From Actinomycetota bacterium (GTDB lineage: Bacteria; Actinomycetota; Actinomycetes; S36-B12; UBA5976): a stretch of DNA of 46,909 nucleotides. Made by a program: the position numbers and the translations under genes. The stretch lies in the NCBI GenBank assembly GCA_947452755.1, contig CANGDT010000011.1:1-46909 (forward strand). The letters are read 5' to 3'. Shown piece by piece: positions 1 through 8,014 of this stretch. Each line of letters starts with the position of its first letter. The stretch's first letter is position 1. A model generated the notes under the pieces. That model was not told the origin of the DNA. It saw nothing but the letters and a program-made list of their open reading frames with translations, and did not search any database.

Positions 1-3000
1 TATAACGTGACTTTTGATTCGCAGGGCGGTTCGGCTGCGTCGGGTTCAACGTATTCCACTGGTGGCTCGGTGACACTGCCGGTAGATCCCACACGTTCGG
101 GGTATTCGTTTGCTGGTTGGTTTGCGGCATCGAGTGGTGGTTCAGCATTGACCTCACCGTATTCACCGTCGGGTTCTGGTGACATCACGTTGTACGCGCA
201 TTGGACAGCAAACACATATGCAGTCCATTACGACTCGCGTGGGGGTGCAGTGGTTGGTGACGGAAGCTATCTGTTTAGCCAATCCTTTACAGTGGCTGCT
301 GGACCTTTGCGCAGCGGTTACAACTTTGTGAACTGGTACGACGCGATTTCTGGGGGCAACGCCTACGTTGGCACGGTCACGCCTGGAACACCGGGCGATA
401 TTTCTTTGTACGCGCATTGGACGGCCAATGCATATAACGTGACGTTTGATTCGCAGGGCGGTTCGGCTGCGTCGGGTTCAACGTATTCCACTGGTGGCTC
501 GCTGACACTGCCGGTAGATCCCACACGTTCGGGGTATTCGTTTGCTGGTTGGTTTGCGGCAGCTACTGGCGGTTCGTCGTTATCGTCACCGTATTCACCT
601 TCAGGCTCTGGTGACATCACGTTGTACGCGCATTGGACAGCAAACACATATAACGTGACTTTTGATTCGCAGGGCGGTTCGGCTGCGTCGGGTTCAACGT
701 ATTCCACTGGTGGCTCGGTGACGTTGCCGTCAAACCCAACGCGTAGTGGTTATTCCTTTGCTGGTTGGTTTGCGGCAGCTACTGGCGGTTCGTCGTTATC
801 GTCACCGTATTCACCATCGGGTTCTGGTGACATCACGTTGTATGCACATTGGACGGCCAATACATATAACGTGACGTTTGATTCGCAGGGCGGTTCAGCT
901 GCGTCTGGTTCAACGTATTCCACTGGTGGTTCGGTGACGTTGCCGTCAAACCCAACGCGTAGTGGTTATTCCTTTGCCGGTTGGTTTGCGGCATCTACTG
1001 GCGGCTCGTCGTTATCGTCACCGTATTCACCGTCGGGTTCTGGTCACATTACGTTGTATGCACATTGGACGGCCAATACATATAACGTGACGTTCGATTC
1101 GCAGGGCGGTTCGGCTGCGTCTGGTTCAACGTATTTCACGGGTGGCTCGGTGGCGCTTCCTTCAGATCCGACACAGTCTGGCTATTCGTTTGCTGGTTGG
1201 TTTGCGGCATCTACTGGTGGGGCGGCGTTAGCATCTCCATATTCACCTGCTGGCTATGGCGACATCACGCTCTATGCACAGTGGACCGTATTGGTCGGCG
1301 ATTTAGTTCACTTTAATTCACAGGGTGGAACGCCAGTGGCTGATGATTCCTACTCGGCTGGTGGCTCAATAGCTTTGACAGACGTCCCCACTCGAGTGGG
1401 CTATGCCTTTGCAGGTTGGTATGAAACCTCCACAGGCGGCACTGCATTGTCCTCACCGTATTCACCACCAGGTTCAGGCGACATTACTTTGTATGCGCAA
1501 TGGACGGCGAACACATACAACGTGACGTTTGATTCGCAGGGCGGTTCAGCTGTCACCAGCTCAACGTATTCCACGGGTGGTTCGTTTGCGTTGCCAACGG
1601 GGCCAACACGTTCGGGTTATTCATTTGCAGGATGGTTTGCTGCTTCCGCTGGCGGCTTAGCCCTAACGTCTCCACATTCTCCGTCAGGCACAGGAGACCT
1701 TAATCTGTACGCACATTGGACGGCGAATTCATATGTGGTTCAGTACGATTCCCAGGGCGGAGCATCGGTAGGCGATGGAAGCTACATATTCGGCCAAGGG
1801 TTCTCTGTTGCAGGTGCGACAACGCGAAGTGGTTATAACTTTGTCAATTGGTTTGATGCACTGAGCGGTGGAACTTCGTTTTCCGGAACAGTAATACCGG
1901 GTTCTCCTGGCGATATTTCGTTGTATGCGCACTGGACTGCTAAAAGCTACAACGTGACTTTTGATTCGCAGGGCGGTTCAGCTGTTTCTAGCTCGACGTA
2001 TTCCACCGGTGGGTCGGTGGCGTTGCCGTCGAATCCAACGCGTTCGGGATATTCCTTTGCGGGCTGGTTTGCGGCAGCTTCGGGCGGTGCAGCATTGTCG
2101 ACACCGTATTCGCCGACAGGCGTTGGCGATATCACGCTGTATGCACATTGGACCGCGGGTAACTACATCGTTCATTTTGATAGTGCATCCGGTTCGGCTG
2201 TGGCGGATCGGGCTTATCGCACCGGAGGCACGGTTTCATTGCCTTCAGCTCCGACGCGTCTGGGTTACTCATTTGCGGGTTGGTTTGCAGCGTCATCTGG
2301 CGGAGCGGCTCTGGCATCGCCATATTCACCTTCAGGTTCTGGTGACATCACTCTGTATGCACATTGGACTGCCACGACTTACAACGTGACGTTCAATTCA
2401 CAAGGCGGTTCAGCAGTTGCCGGATCAACGTATTCCACCGGTGGGTCGGTGCCTTTGCCGTCGAGTCCAACTCGGTCCGGTTATACCTTTGCTGGCTGGT
2501 TTGCGGGTTCAACTAGCGGTTCATCGTTGACGTCACCTTATGCACCATCTGCCACGGGCGACATCACTATTTATGCACAGTGGACAGCGAATACGTACAC
2601 AGTTCGATACGACTCTCGTGGTGGCTCGTTTGTCGGCGATGGTAGTTACCTGTTTGGCCAATCGTTTACGGTAGCCGGCGGAGCAACTCGTAGTGGCTTC
2701 AATTTTGTTAATTGGTTTGACGCAGTAACGGGTGGCACAGCATTTGTCGGAACGGTTACGCCGGGCTCGGCTGGAGATATTTCGTTGTATGCGCACTGGT
2801 CAGCATTGAGCTACAACGTGACGTTTGATTCTCAGGGTGGATCAACTGTTTCGAATTTGCAGTATTCGACCGGTGGTTCGCTTGCGCTTCCAGCTGCTCC
2901 AACACGGTCCGGTTTTATATTTGCCGGTTGGTTTGCCGCGCCGAGTGGTGGCTCTGCTCTGGCCTCACCATTTTCACCGCAGGGGACGGGCGATATCACG

Positions 3001-3024
3001 CTCTACGCGCAGTGGACGCTCGCG
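1..3024 (+). repeat. Tandem 216-bp coding repeats (about 14 copies)
   Basis: The motif TATAACGTGAC recurs at 1, 433, 649, 865 and 1081, which is an exact 216-bp spacing (432 for the first pair), i.e. 72 codons. The copies from about 433 to 1296 are almost identical; later copies (from about 1297) are more diverged. A second repeat subtype, with VGDGSYLF and NFVNWFDA-like segments and GTVTPG before DISLYAHW, appears as copies 2, 9 and 13. The mixture points to repeated unequal recombination within the gene. Confidence 0.9.
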
Positions 3025-4359
3025 AGATTGCCACAAACAATTTCAATGCCGCGCATTGGTAACCAACTCTTAGCCGTGCGCAGTTTAGAAGTTCATCCAA
3101 CAGCCAGTTCAGGGCTGGATGTAGTTCTCGTGTCAATGACCCCTAATGAATGTGGTGTCGACGAATTTATAGTCAACCTCGACGCTGTCGGCACGTGTCG
3201 GTTGAAAGCGTCCCAAGCTGGAGATTCCACATATTTGCCTGAGGTAGTTATTTCAACATTCCTCATCCTCGCGCCATCGATTTCCGGTTCGCCAATTCCG
3301 ACACCAACCCCTACGGTCGTCAGCAGTCCTACGCCGTCGAGCACGCCGTCGGTATCACAAACGCCAACTCCTTCGCCGAGTCCAACGACGCCGTCCAACG
3401 GTTCGGGAGTGCGACGTGTGACATTTGATGAGTTGCCGCAAGATGTAACCGCAGGCTTTGAGCCATCAGCTATGCTGCACATCGAAGTCACTGGCGCCCG
3501 CACTGCCGGTCAGTTCGTGCTCACACCTGGTGGCGTCGCGGATGCAGTTGGCATTGCGGCTGCACTGCGTGATTCAGCACCAAACAATGCGGCAGATTTT
3601 GCGTCCGTGACAACTGTCCAAGTGGTTTCGCAAGTACCTAGCAGTTACCAAATTTTTCACGCATCAATTTCATCAGACATCGACAAGGTATTTGCAGAGT
3701 CCGGGCTGGAAAATCCGCGGTCCGTTTCCGACATCGCCGTCGGATCGACGTCATGGCTTAATGTGAAAGGCCGAGTTACCGGTTACGTACCAGGTTCAGT
3801 CGTGTACATGATTGTGACAACGCGCCCAACGATCCTTCAAGCCGTTGTGGTGGGTGTGAATGGCATGGCGACGCTGTCAGGATTTGTTCCACTGGATGGT
3901 TTGCCTTCGGGTCCACATAACATTCGCATCGTGGGTACGCGCCAGCTTCAAGGTGCCACTGCCACAGCAAGTGGCACTCAGAAACTTGACGCACATGCGG
4001 TGCATGAAGTTGGTCGATTCGATCCAGGAACACAAGCAACGGTTGTAGTCCGCGGTACAAGCAGTTCTGGTGGGCAATTTACCGCCATCCGAGAAGTGCT
4101 TTTGGATAAGAAAATCGCCTGGTGGACTTTGTTGCTCGCATTACTTTTCTCGCTCGCCGGCCTTATCACGGTAGCTTTACGTCGACCAGCCTCAAGGCGC
4201 TTCACCTATGCGGTAGCGCTCCTGTCGGTTGCGAGTGCGCTACCGGCCGCCGTGATTGGTTGGAACACATCGTCGTACGTTTTGTGGTGGGCTATTCCGA
4301 TTGCGCTTGTCGCTGCTGTTTTGCAGGTCTTAACTGGAGTCCGCAAGAACAAGGGTTAG
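1..4359 (+). CDS. Giant InlB/Flg_new-repeat surface protein, 3' part (5' end outside window)
   Basis: The reading frame is open from base 1, so the gene starts upstream and only the last 1452 residues are seen. They hold about 14 copies of a 72-residue module of the Listeria-Bacteroides (Flg_new, InlB B-repeat) type, each with a core like VTFDSQGG, then SGYSFAGWF, then DITLYAHWTA. After them, at about residues 1010-1095, comes one Ig-like module (GTCRLKASQAGDSTY), then a Pro/Thr/Ser-rich linker (about 1097-1135), a beta-rich domain of about 230 residues, and three hydrophobic helices near residues 1374-1393, 1401-1421 and 1426-1444 with a short basic tail. This suggests a membrane-anchored, cell-surface stalk or adhesin. 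That role is inferred from architecture; ligand and partner are unknown. The repeats are nearly identical at DNA level, so copy number may vary between strains or be miscounted by assembly. Confidence 0.85.
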   Translation, partial: YNVTFDSQGGSAASGSTYSTGGSVTLPVDPTRSGYSFAGWFAASSGGSALTSPYSPSGSGDITLYAHWTANTYAVHYDSRGGAVVGDGSYLFSQSFTVAAGPLRSGYNFVNWYDAISGGNAYVGTVTPGTPGDISLYAHWTANAYNVTFDSQGGSAASGSTYSTGGSLTLPVDPTRSGYSFAGWFAAATGGSSLSSPYSPSGSGDITLYAHWTANTYNVTFDSQGGSAASGSTYSTGGSVTLPSNPTRSGYSFAGWFAAATGGSSLSSPYSPSGSGDITLYAHWTANTYNVTFDSQGGSAASGSTYSTGGSVTLPSNPTRSGYSFAGWFAASTGGSSLSSPYSPSGSGHITLYAHWTANTYNVTFDSQGGSAASGSTYFTGGSVALPSDPTQSGYSFAGWFAASTGGAALASPYSPAGYGDITLYAQWTVLVGDLVHFNSQGGTPVADDSYSAGGSIALTDVPTRVGYAFAGWYETSTGGTALSSPYSPPGSGDITLYAQWTANTYNVTFDSQGGSAVTSSTYSTGGSFALPTGPTRSGYSFAGWFAASAGGLALTSPHSPSGTGDLNLYAHWTANSYVVQYDSQGGASVGDGSYIFGQGFSVAGATTRSGYNFVNWFDALSGGTSFSGTVIPGSPGDISLYAHWTAKSYNVTFDSQGGSAVSSSTYSTGGSVALPSNPTRSGYSFAGWFAAASGGAALSTPYSPTGVGDITLYAHWTAGNYIVHFDSASGSAVADRAYRTGGTVSLPSAPTRLGYSFAGWFAASSGGAALASPYSPSGSGDITLYAHWTATTYNVTFNSQGGSAVAGSTYSTGGSVPLPSSPTRSGYTFAGWFAGSTSGSSLTSPYAPSATGDITIYAQWTANTYTVRYDSRGGSFVGDGSYLFGQSFTVAGGATRSGFNFVNWFDAVTGGTAFVGTVTPGSAGDISLYAHWSALSYNVTFDSQGGSTVSNLQYSTGGSLALPAAPTRSGFIFAGWFAAPSGGSALASPFSPQGTGDITLYAQWTLARLPQTISMPRIGNQLLAVRSLEVHPTASSGLDVVLVSMTPNECGVDEFIVNLDAVGTCRLKASQAGDSTYLPEVVISTFLILAPSISGSPIPTPTPTVVSSPTPSSTPSVSQTPTPSPSPTTPSNGSGVRRVTFDELPQDVTAGFEPSAMLHIEVTGARTAGQFVLTPGGVADAVGIAAALRDSAPNNAADFASVTTVQVVSQVPSSYQIFHASISSDIDKVFAESGLENPRSVSDIAVGSTSWLNVKGRVTGYVPGSVVYMIVTTRPTILQAVVVGVNGMATLSGFVPLDGLPSGPHNIRIVGTRQLQGATATASGTQKLDAHAVHEVGRFDPGTQATVVVRGTSSSGGQFTAIREVLLDKKIAWWTLLLALLFSLAGLITVALRRPASRRFTYAVALLSVASALPAAVIGWNTSSYVLWWAIPIALVAAVLQVLTGVRKNKG

Positions 4360-4380
4360 GTCACGACTCAAATGGTTTGA

Positions 4381-4857
4381 AATCTGACGTGTATTCGTTC
4401 TGGCATTCTCAGTTATGTGAATACAAGCAGTGGACTGGGCAACAACTTTGTTCATGGTGCTTTCGTTAGCGCCGGCACCATCTATGCAGCTACGCGCGGC
4501 GGACTAAGTATTTCAAGCGGTGGAAGTACTGCCACTACGAAACCTACGAAGTCTCTTGAGTTTACTGTTTCTTTTGCCGCTGGATCATCGAAGCTCTCAG
4601 ACGTAGAAAAGAAAAAACTTCTTGGCGCGATTGCCAAAATAAAAAGTAAAGTCATCAAGGGTGAGGTTGTCGGTTACGTTCAGCAGTATGGAGATAGTTC
4701 CAATAGCTACAAGTTGTCATTAGCTCGTGCCCGCGTCGTTGCCGCATTCCTGAGCGATCATGGAATAAAGATTCGACTCGTTGCTTCAGGAAAAGGTGAA
4801 CTCGATTCCAAGGCAAAGTCACGTAAGGCAACTGTTCAATTGTGGTACACAAAGTAG
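4381..4857 (+). pseudogene. OmpA-like domain ORF, probable 3' remnant of a propeller-OmpA surface protein
   Basis: The frame is open from 4381 (a stop lies at 4378) and the first usable start is GTG at 4417, giving 146 residues. There is no signal peptide and no clear ribosome-binding site. The N-terminus reads as one module of a beta-propeller-like repeat (GLGNNFVHGAF, then TIYAATRGGLSIS), a pattern that normally occurs in many copies. A Ser/Thr linker follows, then an OmpA-like domain (about residues 45-146) with LSLARARVVAAFL corresponding to the LSxxRA helix. One propeller module attached to a wall-binding domain, starting just 21 bp after the preceding gene, suggests the 3' tail of a longer secreted protein that lost its 5' part. 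It could still be expressed as a short protein or be joined to other sequence by programmed events, but I favour a remnant. Confidence 0.55.
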
Positions 4858-4890
4858 TTAGCGCTTTTAGAGTGCACTCGTGCTCATTAC

Positions 4891-5178
4891 TTAACTCAAG
4901 AATTCCACTTCGACAAACGACGCCATTCCTTGGCCTACAAAGCGCACATTGTGATGTACCCCAGCCGAACGCTGGTAAGGGTTGCCCGCAATTTGCTTGA
5001 CTTCCGTCTCTTCGCCTGATTCAAGTGTGGCCGTAAATGCACCGCCGGAAATTGGGATCGCAATGTAGTCATATTCGTGAATATGCATCCCGGTGGCTTG
5101 CCCAGATTCAAATGTCCAACGCCACACCTTAGTGCGTTCATCCTCGGACAAGAGTTCACATTTTGCTTGATCGGTCAT
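4891..5178 (-). CDS. Small cupin-domain protein
   Basis: This is a 95-residue single-domain cupin. The first cupin motif is visible as HIHEYDYIAIPISGG and the second as the stretch ending in SAGVHHNV; the histidines in HIHE and HH are candidate metal ligands. Small cupins of this type bind a metal and a small molecule, but the substrate cannot be read from sequence. The ATG at 5178 lies 13 nt after the encoded CCA end of the tRNA-Met gene. It has no Shine-Dalgarno sequence but has TAAAGT exactly 6 nt upstream, so either a leaderless transcript or read-through from the tRNA is possible. Confidence 0.75.
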   Translation of the reverse strand: MTDQAKCELLSEDERTKVWRWTFESGQATGMHIHEYDYIAIPISGGAFTATLESGEETEVKQIAGNPYQRSAGVHHNVRFVGQGMASFVEVEFLS

Positions 5179-5184
5179 ACGTTC

Positions 5185-5190
5185 ACTTTA
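5185..5190 (-). promoter_or_regulatory. Putative leaderless -10 box of the cupin gene
   Basis: On the minus strand TAAAGT is followed by GAACGT and then the ATG at 5178, giving a TANNNT-N6-ATG arrangement. Any -35 element would lie inside the tRNA-Met gene. Confidence 0.45.
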
Positions 5191-5191
5191 T

Positions 5192-5268
5192 TGGTGGGGC
5201 GGGTGGGGCTCGAACCCACGACCCACGGATTATGAGTCCGATGCTCTGACCGACTGAGCTACCGCCCC
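5192..5268 (-). tRNA. tRNA-Met (anticodon CAT)
   Basis: The 77-nt gene folds as a full cloverleaf: acceptor GGGGCGG/CCGCCCC, D arm GCTC/GAGC, anticodon loop CTCATAA with anticodon CAT at 5232-5234, T arm GTGGG-TTCGAGC-CCCAC, discriminator A, and an encoded CCA. The outermost anticodon-stem pair (27-43) is U-U rather than Watson-Crick. The loop matches actinobacterial elongator Met tRNAs; a lysidine-modified Ile2 tRNA also has a CAT anticodon and cannot be excluded by eye. It lies immediately upstream of the cupin gene on the same strand. Confidence 0.93.
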
Positions 5269-5321
5269 TGAAAGTTAAACAATCGCACTGCGAAAATGCT
5301 TAACAAAACATTAGGAATAGA

Positions 5322-6494
5322 TTACCAAGCCTGGATCAGATTCACACTTGCACCCATTGAACGTATGGTCTTTGATGTGCGAGCCAATGCTTTCTGCAGG
5401 CGAGGTTTTGTAGTGCTAACCCACGTGCCTGTGTGCAGAGCCTTGTTCACATCCAAAACCCGCACGGGAACATCGTCTGTGATGAGTGTTGGTGCAAATT
5501 CGACCTTTGTGATTCCAAAGGTGTGGTCAGCATTCTCGGCAAACGTCCAGCGAGTAATAACACCCTCAGACTTAATCGTTTCAGGTTCACGTTGAGCCGC
5601 ATCCAGGTTGCCGTGGCTATAGATAACCCACATTTTTCCAATTTTCTGAATTGGCTGAACGGAATGAGTGTGGTCGCCATCAATCAAATTGATCAGGCCG
5701 CTCGCGGCTAACTTCTTTGCGATTCCAGTCTGATAGCTATTGGGGTAATTGGTGTATTCCGAACCCCAGTGCAGTTTTGCAATGACAACTTCAGCGCCAG
5801 CAGCGCGTACTTGGCGCGCAGCTGCTTCAATCTTTGGAACACTGATCTGATTCGCCAACCATTTTTTGCCACCGGGGTAAGGGATGCCGTTGAAACCGTA
5901 AGTGAAAGCGATAATTCCAACCTTGACATCACCCTGTGCAGTATGAACTGTCATGACGAGTGGCACTTTTGATTCCGCCGGTGTCCGGTAACTACCAGTG
6001 TGTGCGATGCTGGCCGCATCAAGGTAATCCAACGTGCGCTTGATACCAGCAGAACCGGCATCAAATGTGTGATTCGAAGTTTGGTCACACATGTCAAAAC
6101 CAAGTTTCTTTACCGCAGCCACAATTTGTGGTGGCGAGTTAAAGACTGGGTAGCCCGTGTAATGTCCACCTAAAGTTGCAAGCGGTGTTTCCAGGTGACA
6201 CAGCGCTAAATCGGCAGGTTTTGTGATTGGCGCAATGTCAGCGAGCTGCGGATAAAAATCCCACTTACTTTTCTTTCCGTCGCGAATTGCCTGGTTCCAC
6301 AGTCGTTCATGAAGCAGTAAGTCACCAGACGATACGACCGTGAAGGTTCGTGGAGAGGTAACAGCCTGGGCAACAACAGGGGAAGCTGATGTGATGTCCT
6401 GGGCCGGTTTTGCTGCAGGTGTTGATTGTCCACATCCTGTGAGCAGCGCAACTGCTGCAAGACCTACGACAGCACGGCGAACGGAAGGTGCCAT
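5322..6494 (-). CDS. CapA/PgsA-type metallophosphoesterase-fold lipoprotein
   Basis: The 390-residue protein begins with a lipoprotein signal (lipobox LLTGC, lipidated Cys at 21), so it should sit on the outer face of the membrane. It carries the landmarks of the CapA / poly-gamma-glutamate biosynthesis family (PGA_cap, calcineurin-like fold): SGDLLLHE, CHLETPL, DQTSNHTFD, AKLHWGSEY and DGDHTHS. Family members are linked to capsule or poly-gamma-glutamate attachment, and some may be phosphatases or hydrolases. No capB or capC partner is nearby, so capsule synthesis is not supported here and the substrate is unknown. The downstream tRNA-Met is on the same strand; upstream, the CMD-family gene ends only 6 bp before this start, so the two may be co-transcribed. 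Confidence 0.85.
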   Translation of the reverse strand: MAPSVRRAVVGLAAVALLTGCGQSTPAAKPAQDITSASPVVAQAVTSPRTFTVVSSGDLLLHERLWNQAIRDGKKSKWDFYPQLADIAPITKPADLALCHLETPLATLGGHYTGYPVFNSPPQIVAAVKKLGFDMCDQTSNHTFDAGSAGIKRTLDYLDAASIAHTGSYRTPAESKVPLVMTVHTAQGDVKVGIIAFTYGFNGIPYPGGKKWLANQISVPKIEAAARQVRAAGAEVVIAKLHWGSEYTNYPNSYQTGIAKKLAASGLINLIDGDHTHSVQPIQKIGKMWVIYSHGNLDAAQREPETIKSEGVITRWTFAENADHTFGITKVEFAPTLITDDVPVRVLDVNKALHTGTWVSTTKPRLQKALARTSKTIRSMGASVNLIQAW

Positions 6495-6500
6495 GACGAT

Positions 6501-6908
6501 TTAGATGAAAGCTTCGTCGAGTGGTACCTGCAGGCCAATCGCAAGGCGATTTGTGCGGCTTGCTGCAGCAATCACGGCCTGCAATTCCTTTAAATGTTCG
6601 TCAGTTGCACCCTTTGTACGTGCCGACGCAGTGTGAGAGCGAATGCAGTATGTGCAGTTGTTGGCAACTGATACCGCAACGTAAATCAAGTCCTTTGTCA
6701 TCGAATCGATAGCACCTGGAGCCATGACATGCTTTAACTCAGCCCATGTCTGCTCGAGATTGTCAGGGTCGTTGGCAATCACTCGCCAGAAGTTATTAAT
6801 GAAATCTGTTTTGCGGGTTTCGCGAATGTCAGCAAACACTGCGGCAACCCGAGGGCTTGCCTCGTCATCAGAAATAATAGGGAAAAGGGGCGAAAGATCA
6901 GCGGCCAT
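6501..6908 (-). CDS. Carboxymuconolactone decarboxylase/AhpD-family protein
   Basis: The 135-residue protein has the AhpD-fold signature NCTYCIRSHTASARTKG. The CxxC (CTYC) followed by a histidine is the redox-active centre of AhpD-like alkylhydroperoxidases. Most likely it takes part in thiol-based peroxide reduction, but this family also contains gamma-carboxymuconolactone decarboxylase, and the CxxC-H arrangement favours the redox branch. The start at 6908 is preceded by GGAG at suitable spacing on the minus strand. It lies 6 bp upstream of the CapA-type gene, probably in one transcript, and is divergent from the PhnA-type gene. Confidence 0.85.
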   Translation of the reverse strand: MAADLSPLFPIISDDEASPRVAAVFADIRETRKTDFINNFWRVIANDPDNLEQTWAELKHVMAPGAIDSMTKDLIYVAVSVANNCTYCIRSHTASARTKGATDEHLKELQAVIAAASRTNRLAIGLQVPLDEAFI

Positions 6909-6977
6909 CAGGATCTCCAGATTCGATAAGTGGATAAATGCAGTCTATGCAATAGAAGTGCGTGAAGTTAAGGGCGG

Positions 6978-6983
6978 TAACAT
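6978..6983 (+). promoter_or_regulatory. Putative leaderless -10 box of the phnA-type gene
   Basis: TAACAT is followed by six bases and then the ATG at 6990, with no Shine-Dalgarno sequence. Confidence 0.45.
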
Positions 6984-6989
6984 CGACTT

Positions 6990-7334
6990 ATGAGCGAACT
7001 TCCAGCCTGCCCAGAGTGTTCTTCACCATATACATATGAAATGGGCGCCCTGCTGGTGTGCCCAGAATGTGCCCATGAATGGTCTGGGGCTGACGAGTCC
7101 GACTTACCAACAGATCCGATAATCAAGGATTCGGTGGGAAATGTGCTCGTTGATGGGGATAACGTCACCATAGTTAAAGACCTCAAAGTTAAAGGAAGTC
7201 CCACGTCAATCAAGGTGGGAACAAAAGTCAGCAATATTCGGCTGGTTTACGGCAATGGTGATCATGACATTGACGCCAAGGTTGATGGCTTTGGGCCGAT
7301 GATGTTGAAGTCCAGCGTCGTCAAAAAGGCCTAA
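6990..7334 (+). CDS. yjdM: PhnA/YjdM-family zinc-ribbon protein
   Basis: The 114-residue protein has an N-terminal zinc ribbon with two Cys pairs (CPECSS and CPECAHEW, residues about 8-29), followed by the characteristic PhnA core ([22 protein letters not shown]) and the conserved ending [12 protein letters not shown]-like segment. Length and layout match the PhnA/YjdM family, which was named after the phosphonate operon but is not the phosphonoacetate hydrolase; its physiological role is uncertain. It ends 29 bp before the response regulator gene. Nothing nearby relates to phosphonate use. Confidence 0.9.
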   Translation: MSELPACPECSSPYTYEMGALLVCPECAHEWSGADESDLPTDPIIKDSVGNVLVDGDNVTIVKDLKVKGSPTSIKVGTKVSNIRLVYGNGDHDIDAKVDGFGPMMLKSSVVKKA

Positions 7335-7351
7335 GGTTCAGACAAGGCTGG

Positions 7352-7357
7352 GATAGT
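7352..7357 (+). promoter_or_regulatory. Putative leaderless -10 box of the response regulator gene
   Basis: GATAGT followed by six bases and the ATG at 7364. It lacks the initial T of the TANNNT consensus, so it is a weaker example of the recurring pattern. Confidence 0.3.
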
Positions 7358-7363
7358 AAGCAC

Positions 7364-8014
7364 ATGAAGCTCTGCGAAGTGATGGTTGTCGACAATGACG
7401 CATTTACCCGAGCAACTGTGTCCCAAGCCTTAGAGCGTTTCAACATCCATGTTGCCATTAATGCAGCCAGTGCAGCAGACGCACTAGAACAACTGAACGA
7501 TATTCCAGTCGAGGTCGCACTCTTAGATTTAGATCTTGGGATTGGTCCTTCCGGCATCGATCTCGCTCATGCTTTGCGAGCTCGACAAGAAGACATCGGA
7601 ATCGTCATGCTCACGAGTTACCGCGACCCACGCCTTGCCGCAGCAGGTTCACGCCAGCTGCCAGTTGGAACGAGTTACCTGTCAAAGCGTGACGTGAATG
7701 ACATGCAAATTGTTGTGGAAGAAATTTTGTCAGTTCGCAGGATGCCTTTGCAGCGCAGAATGTCGACAGTTGACCCTGAAAAAACACTTGAGAAATTCAC
7801 GCCAACACAAATCGAAATTTTGCGCATGGTAGGTGAGGGATTGTCAACGGCAGAAATATCCACGCGCCGCGGAGTGAGTGAAAAAGCTGTCGAGCAAAGC
7901 ATTTCCAGGATTTACGATTTATTAGACCTTTCGAAAGACAAATCAATGAACCAGCGCGTCCAACTCGTGCAGGCGTTCTATTTGCACACGGGCAAACTTG
8001 ACTCAAATGGCTAA
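7364..8014 (+). CDS. Two-component response regulator, receiver plus LuxR/NarL-type HTH
   Basis: The 216-residue protein has a receiver domain at residues about 1-125 with acidic pocket VDND, phospho-acceptor Asp in LLDLDLG, the switch Thr in MLTSY and the conserved Lys in YLSKRDV. A LuxR-type helix-turn-helix follows at about 145-200 (FTPTQIEILRMVGEG, then STAEISTRRGVSEKAVEQ). It should bind DNA when phosphorylated by the kinase encoded immediately downstream, with which it overlaps. Targets are unknown. The giant secreted protein gene that starts 121 bp after the kinase is an obvious candidate, by position only. Confidence 0.92.
   Translation: MKLCEVMVVDNDAFTRATVSQALERFNIHVAINAASAADALEQLNDIPVEVALLDLDLGIGPSGIDLAHALRARQEDIGIVMLTSYRDPRLAAAGSRQLPVGTSYLSKRDVNDMQIVVEEILSVRRMPLQRRMSTVDPEKTLEKFTPTQIEILRMVGEGLSTAEISTRRGVSEKAVEQSISRIYDLLDLSKDKSMNQRVQLVQAFYLHTGKLDSNG

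Noticed and set aside
1961-2389. 142-codon plus-strand ORF in another frame of the repeat region
   Set aside because: Low-complexity Arg-rich translation of the repeats in a second frame; the InlB-type frame is continuous through it.
3093-3503. Minus-strand ORF of 136 codons opposite the Pro/Thr linker
   Set aside because: Val/Gly-rich mirror of the repetitive linker codons; no start signals.
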